Part shown: positions 7,410 to 8,976 of the stretch, piece by piece
How positions within the stretch are numbered: position 1 is the stretch's first letter
How the letters are laid out: each line of letters begins with the position of its first letter
Assembly (NCBI GenBank): GCA_041685075.1
Contig: JAWLGN010000222.1
Span: 1 to 8,976 of the forward strand
Direction of reading: 5' to 3'
Origin: JAMCRM01 sp041685075
GTDB taxonomy: Bacteria > Acidobacteriota > Terriglobia > Bryobacterales > Bryobacteraceae
Length of the DNA: 8,976 nucleotides
Notes under the pieces: model-generated
Databases searched by the model: none
What the model was told of the DNA's origin: nothing
Seen by the model: only the letters and a program-made list of their open reading frames with translations
Position numbers and translations under genes: made by a program

Positions 7410-7979
7410 TCAGGGATGTTTGGTTATGGCGTTGGGAACACGGGTCCGGAGCGGTGGCGGGCCGGCAGGGGCCAGCCACGCGCTGTCAATCTCTACGGAA
7501 ACCGAACGCTGCAGGAGGTGGACGGAAACGACAAGGCGGTGCCGGGTTTTGGATTCCACGACGATGCCTTCCACGCCCTGGAGCGCGCCGTGGCGAATGC
7601 GGACGCGGCGGCCGGCCGCTAGATAGGGACACGGTGCGGCGGGGAGGCCGGAGGCGAGAATGGCCTGGACGGCCGCGATTTCGGCTTCGTCGACGGGGAT
7701 GGGGGCGCCGCCGAAACTGACAATGCGCCGCACCCCGGGGGTGGTGACGATGGGGACGCGGCGGTCATGCGGGTGGAAACGGCAGAAGACGTAGCCGGGG
7801 AAAAGCGGGAGGTCGAGTTCGACGATGCGGTCCGACCACACGCGGCGGGACCGGTAAAGCGGGAGAAACTCGGGGTAGCCCTTGTTCCGGAGGGCGGTGG
7901 CGACGACCGCCTCTGCGCGATGCGCAACCTGTATGGCGTACCAGGGTGCGGAGGAAAGGGCCGGAACGAGCGGTAACAT
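7410..7979 (-). CDS. NusG-paralogue transcription antiterminator (RfaH/UpxY-like)
   Basis: This 189-residue protein should bind RNA polymerase and stop it pausing or terminating early in the long polysaccharide operon that starts with this gene. The NGN domain (about 12-105) shows WYAIQV (13-18), an aromatic-rich FLPLYRSRRVW segment, LFPGYVFCRF (59-68) and PGVRRIVSFGGAPIPV (81-96), all typical of NusG/RfaH. The KOW domain begins with GRRVRIRHGALQGVEGIV (123-140). It is a specialised paralogue rather than housekeeping NusG: the gene sits in an exopolysaccharide operon, lacks ribosomal or secE neighbours, and has an extra Pro-rich end. Related proteins are UpxY of Bacteroides capsule loci, RfaH and LoaP. 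ATG 7979 is preferred; a TTG at 7988 would add only three residues. It is the first gene behind the strong promoter at 8086-8115 and is followed after 13 bp by the RHH gene. Confidence 0.93.
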   Translation of the reverse strand: MLPLVPALSSAPWYAIQVAHRAEAVVATALRNKGYPEFLPLYRSRRVWSDRIVELDLPLFPGYVFCRFHPHDRRVPIVTTPGVRRIVSFGGAPIPVDEAEIAAVQAILASGLPAAPCPYLAAGRRVRIRHGALQGVEGIVVESKTRHRLVVSVHLLQRSVSVEIDSAWLAPAGPPPLRTRVPNAITKHP

Positions 7980-7984
7980 GCGCT

Positions 7985-8026
7985 TCAAAGACCGCAGGGA
8001 CGAACAATGGGATAGGCTGCCGCCAT
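7985..8026 (-). CDS. Possible 13-codon leader peptide
   Basis: ATG at 8026 opens a frame of 13 codons (MAAAYPIVRPCGL) ending in TGA at 7987-7985, five bases before the ATG of the antiterminator gene. A GGGA lies about six bases upstream and could serve as a weak ribosome site. Translation here could be coupled to the antiterminator or could control folding of the leader. It shows no run of one amino acid as in classical amino-acid attenuators, and a short frame like this can arise by chance. Confidence 0.2.
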   Translation of the reverse strand: MAAAYPIVRPCGL

Positions 8027-8036
8027 TGCGGGTCCC
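7990..8036 (-). promoter_or_regulatory. Structured operon leader with ops-like motif
   Basis: In the untranslated leader before the antiterminator gene, CAATGG and CCATTG (plus-strand arms 8005-8010 and 8023-8028) form a perfect 6-bp stem with a 12-base loop. Outside it, CCGCA and TGCGG (arms 8027-8031 and 7992-7996) can pair, extended by two more pairs across a bulged C. The inner stem's last base and the loop carry GGCGGCAGCCT on the coding strand (plus 8014-8024), which matches the RfaH recruitment element ops (GGCGGTAGCGT) at 9 of 11 positions. In the E. coli system ops is read as a small hairpin in the non-template strand. The T that RfaH contacts is a C here, so equivalence is unproven. 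The location, just downstream of the promoter and before a gene for an RfaH/UpxY-type protein, is where a recruitment or pause site would be expected. Confidence 0.4.
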
Positions 8037-8085
8037 AACTCTTTTCGGGTGAAGAACCAGCTACTACGGGTGCTCTTGGTGAATA

Positions 8086-8115
8086 ATCATACAACTTAAG
8101 TAATACACCTGTCAA
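8086..8115 (-). promoter_or_regulatory. Sigma70-type promoter of the polysaccharide operon
   Basis: On the minus strand there is a perfect -35 box TTGACA (8115-8110), an 18-bp spacer and a -10 box TATGAT (8091-8086, five of six). Transcription should start near 8079, giving a leader of about 100 nt before the antiterminator ATG. The DNA just upstream (about 8116-8160) is rich in A and T and could act as an UP element. It is by far the best promoter seen in the window and stands out in otherwise GC-rich DNA. It would drive the operon from the antiterminator gene onward. Confidence 0.75.
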
Positions 8116-8188
8116 CGTTGAGAAAGTTGTTTTAGTTTGGCAAAAGTAATTGCTTTAGGGGGGATAGTACTAGGACCGCAAAGAGGAC

Positions 8189-8208
8189 GGAGCCGGCAGA
8201 CGGCTTCC
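8189..8208 (-). terminator. Weak candidate terminator behind the FecR-domain gene
   Basis: ggagccg (8189-8195) and cggcttcc (8201-8208) form a GC-rich 7-bp stem with one bulged base and a 5-base loop, about 33 bp after the FecR-gene stop. The transcript then continues with mixed sequence and no real U tract, so it is not a canonical intrinsic terminator. It may still separate the FecR-domain transcript from the operon promoter. Confidence 0.3.
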
Positions 8209-8240
8209 GGGCGATTAGATTCAGCCTTTATTTTCTCCAG

Positions 8241-8825
8241 TTAGCGGGTGGTGGGGCTCTTGTCGTCGGAGCGGGTGACCGCTATGGTGACCCCTGTGGC
8301 GGCGGCTGCCGCGACGGCGACGATGGCGATTTTAGCCTTCTTGCTCGAGCCGGCCCAGGCGGCTCCGGCGTTGCAGGCGCACTGGCCGGCGGAGATCAAT
8401 TGCTCGTTGCCCGCGGCCTGGACGACGACGCGCTCCTCGTGCTCGATCGTGACGGTGCCTTCAGACGGGGTCTCCGGGCGGACGGGGCGGCCGAGCGCGC
8501 AAAACTCGAAGGCGGAGCCGGCCGGCTTGCGCCAGGAAACCGAACCCGTGAAGAGCTGGACCACGCAGCGGTCGCACTGGAAGAGGACCACGCGAGTGTT
8601 GGGCTGGAGGTTGAGCACCGTGCCATCGGAGAGGGTGATGGCCGCGGGTGCGCTGGTGGTGACGATTTCATCCTTGGCGGAAAGAGGCCAGTTCGGCGCA
8701 CCGGTGGCCTGCAGGGACTTGCCGTTCAGCGTGACACCCGGCCCAGCCGTGAGGGTCGCGATGGGCTGCGCGGCAAATATGGCGGTAGCAAGGAAGAGAA
8801 TCAGACCGCAAAGCCGTGTGCTCAT
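8241..8825 (-). CDS. Secreted/anchored FecR-domain protein
   Basis: The predicted product has 194 residues. It has a clear signal peptide (MSTRLCGLILFLATAIFAA), then a FecR-like beta domain: LSAKDEIVTTSAPAAITLSDGTVLNLQPNTRVVL (48-81) followed by VQLFTGSVSWRK (89-100), the usual FecR pattern of a graded hydrophobic strand series around SDGT. Near the C-terminus a hydrophobic helix (about 164-184) is flanked by KKAK and a polar tail, likely a membrane anchor. Five cysteines lie after the signal region (84, 87, 109, 149, 151); CDRC and CAC could form disulfides or bind metal. It lacks the cytosolic anti-sigma segment of true FecR, so iron signalling is not implied; no sigma factor or TonB receptor is nearby. 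FecR-domain envelope proteins of this kind have no settled function. ATG 8825 was chosen because it begins the signal peptide; the frame runs upstream to a GTG at 8915 with no sensible protein sequence. It has its own transcription unit upstream of the operon. Confidence 0.82.
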   Translation of the reverse strand: MSTRLCGLILFLATAIFAAQPIATLTAGPGVTLNGKSLQATGAPNWPLSAKDEIVTTSAPAAITLSDGTVLNLQPNTRVVLFQCDRCVVQLFTGSVSWRKPAGSAFEFCALGRPVRPETPSEGTVTIEHEERVVVQAAGNEQLISAGQCACNAGAAWAGSSKKAKIAIVAVAAAAATGVTIAVTRSDDKSPTTR

Positions 8826-8832
8826 GCCGTTT

Positions 8833-8861
8833 CTTATACCATGAGACGGAGCTGAGTACAA
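8833..8861 (-). promoter_or_regulatory. Possible leaderless promoter of the FecR-domain gene
   Basis: The minus strand has TATAAG (8838-8833) only seven bases before the ATG at 8825, with a weak TTGTAC (8861-8856) 17 bp upstream. If used, transcription would begin at or within a base of the start codon, giving a leaderless mRNA. No Shine-Dalgarno sequence is visible, which agrees. The -35 box matches only three of six positions. Confidence 0.35.
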
Positions 8862-8886
8862 GTCGCTTCGATTACCTGTGTCGCTA

Positions 8887-8931
8887 GCATGTGAGTTGGC
8901 CGGTCCAATTAGCACGTGAATTGTCCGGTTC
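8887..8931. repeat. Pair of degenerate 20-bp direct repeats
   Basis: Two 20-bp units, starting gcatgtgagttggccggt (8887) and gcacgtgaattgtccggt (8912), are identical at 15 of 20 positions and spaced 25 bp apart start to start. No gene covers them. Closely spaced degenerate direct repeats of this size occur at the ends of some insertion sequences (for example IS21-type ends) and also as operator arrays. The rest of 8826-8976 shows no gene. Confidence 0.5.
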
Positions 8932-8976
8932 GGGCCGCGGCGGGATTCTGGAGTTTGACGATCCCAGAGAAGGTCT

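Noticed and set aside
8248..8855. Two overlapping plus-strand frames (198 and 151 codons) opposite the FecR-domain gene
   Set aside because: Neither shows a domain, a signal peptide or a ribosome site, while the minus strand encodes a signal peptide plus FecR domain.
8826..8915. 30-residue N-terminal extension of the FecR-domain protein from GTG 8915
   Set aside because: The added sequence is polar and would bury the clear signal peptide; it also crosses the candidate promoter.
1..8976. CRISPR array, tRNA, rRNA or complete insertion sequence
   Set aside because: No regularly spaced repeats, cloverleaf sequence, rRNA-like stretch or transposase frame was seen on either strand.

Overview
The window is the front part of an exopolysaccharide/capsule export and assembly operon of the Wzx/Wzy-dependent type. 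Every real gene lies on the minus strand, so the operon reads from high to low coordinates. The most likely source is a GC-rich, diderm soil-type bacterium. An acidobacterium of the Solibacter/Bryobacter kind would fit, because of the FecR-domain secreted protein, the UpxY-like NusG paralogue and an outer-membrane Wza homologue next to a one-piece BY-kinase. This placement is inferred from gene style, not from any marker gene.

Layout in transcription order. (1) 8976-8826 holds no gene but has a pair of degenerate 20-bp direct repeats near the window edge. (2) 8825-8241 is a small secreted FecR-domain protein, possibly read from a leaderless promoter. (3) 8240-7980 is a regulatory gap. It has a hairpin behind the FecR gene, a very good sigma70-type promoter (perfect TTGACA, 18-bp spacer, TATGAT), and an approximately 100-nt leader with an inverted repeat, a possible 13-codon leader peptide and an ops-like motif. 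(4) 7979-7410 is a NusG/RfaH/UpxY-type antiterminator. (5) 7396-7115 is a small ribbon-helix-helix protein with a coiled-coil tail. (6) 7118-6132 is a Wza-type outer-membrane exporter. (7) 6144-3727 is a Wzc-type co-polymerase/tyrosine autokinase with a complete tyrosine tail. (8) 3597 (or 3672)-2326 is a Wzx flippase. (9) 2422-926 is a Wzy/O-antigen-ligase-family polymerase. (10) 1026 to beyond base 1 is a GT4 glycosyltransferase of the WbuB kind, cut by the window edge.

How they work together: the antiterminator would load on RNA polymerase in the leader and help it read through a long sugar operon. Glycosyltransferases build a lipid-linked repeat unit, Wzx flips it, Wzy polymerises it, Wzc controls chain length and export through tyrosine phosphorylation, and Wza carries the polymer through the outer membrane. 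The initiating sugar-phosphate transferase and a Wzb-type phosphatase are not in the window.

Base composition changes sharply at the wzc/wzx boundary (about 3727). The export half is strongly GC-rich. The polymer-specific half (flippase, polymerase, glycosyltransferase) is visibly less GC-rich and has weak start sites and long gene overlaps. This is the usual mark of a conserved export module joined to an exchangeable serotype-like cassette.
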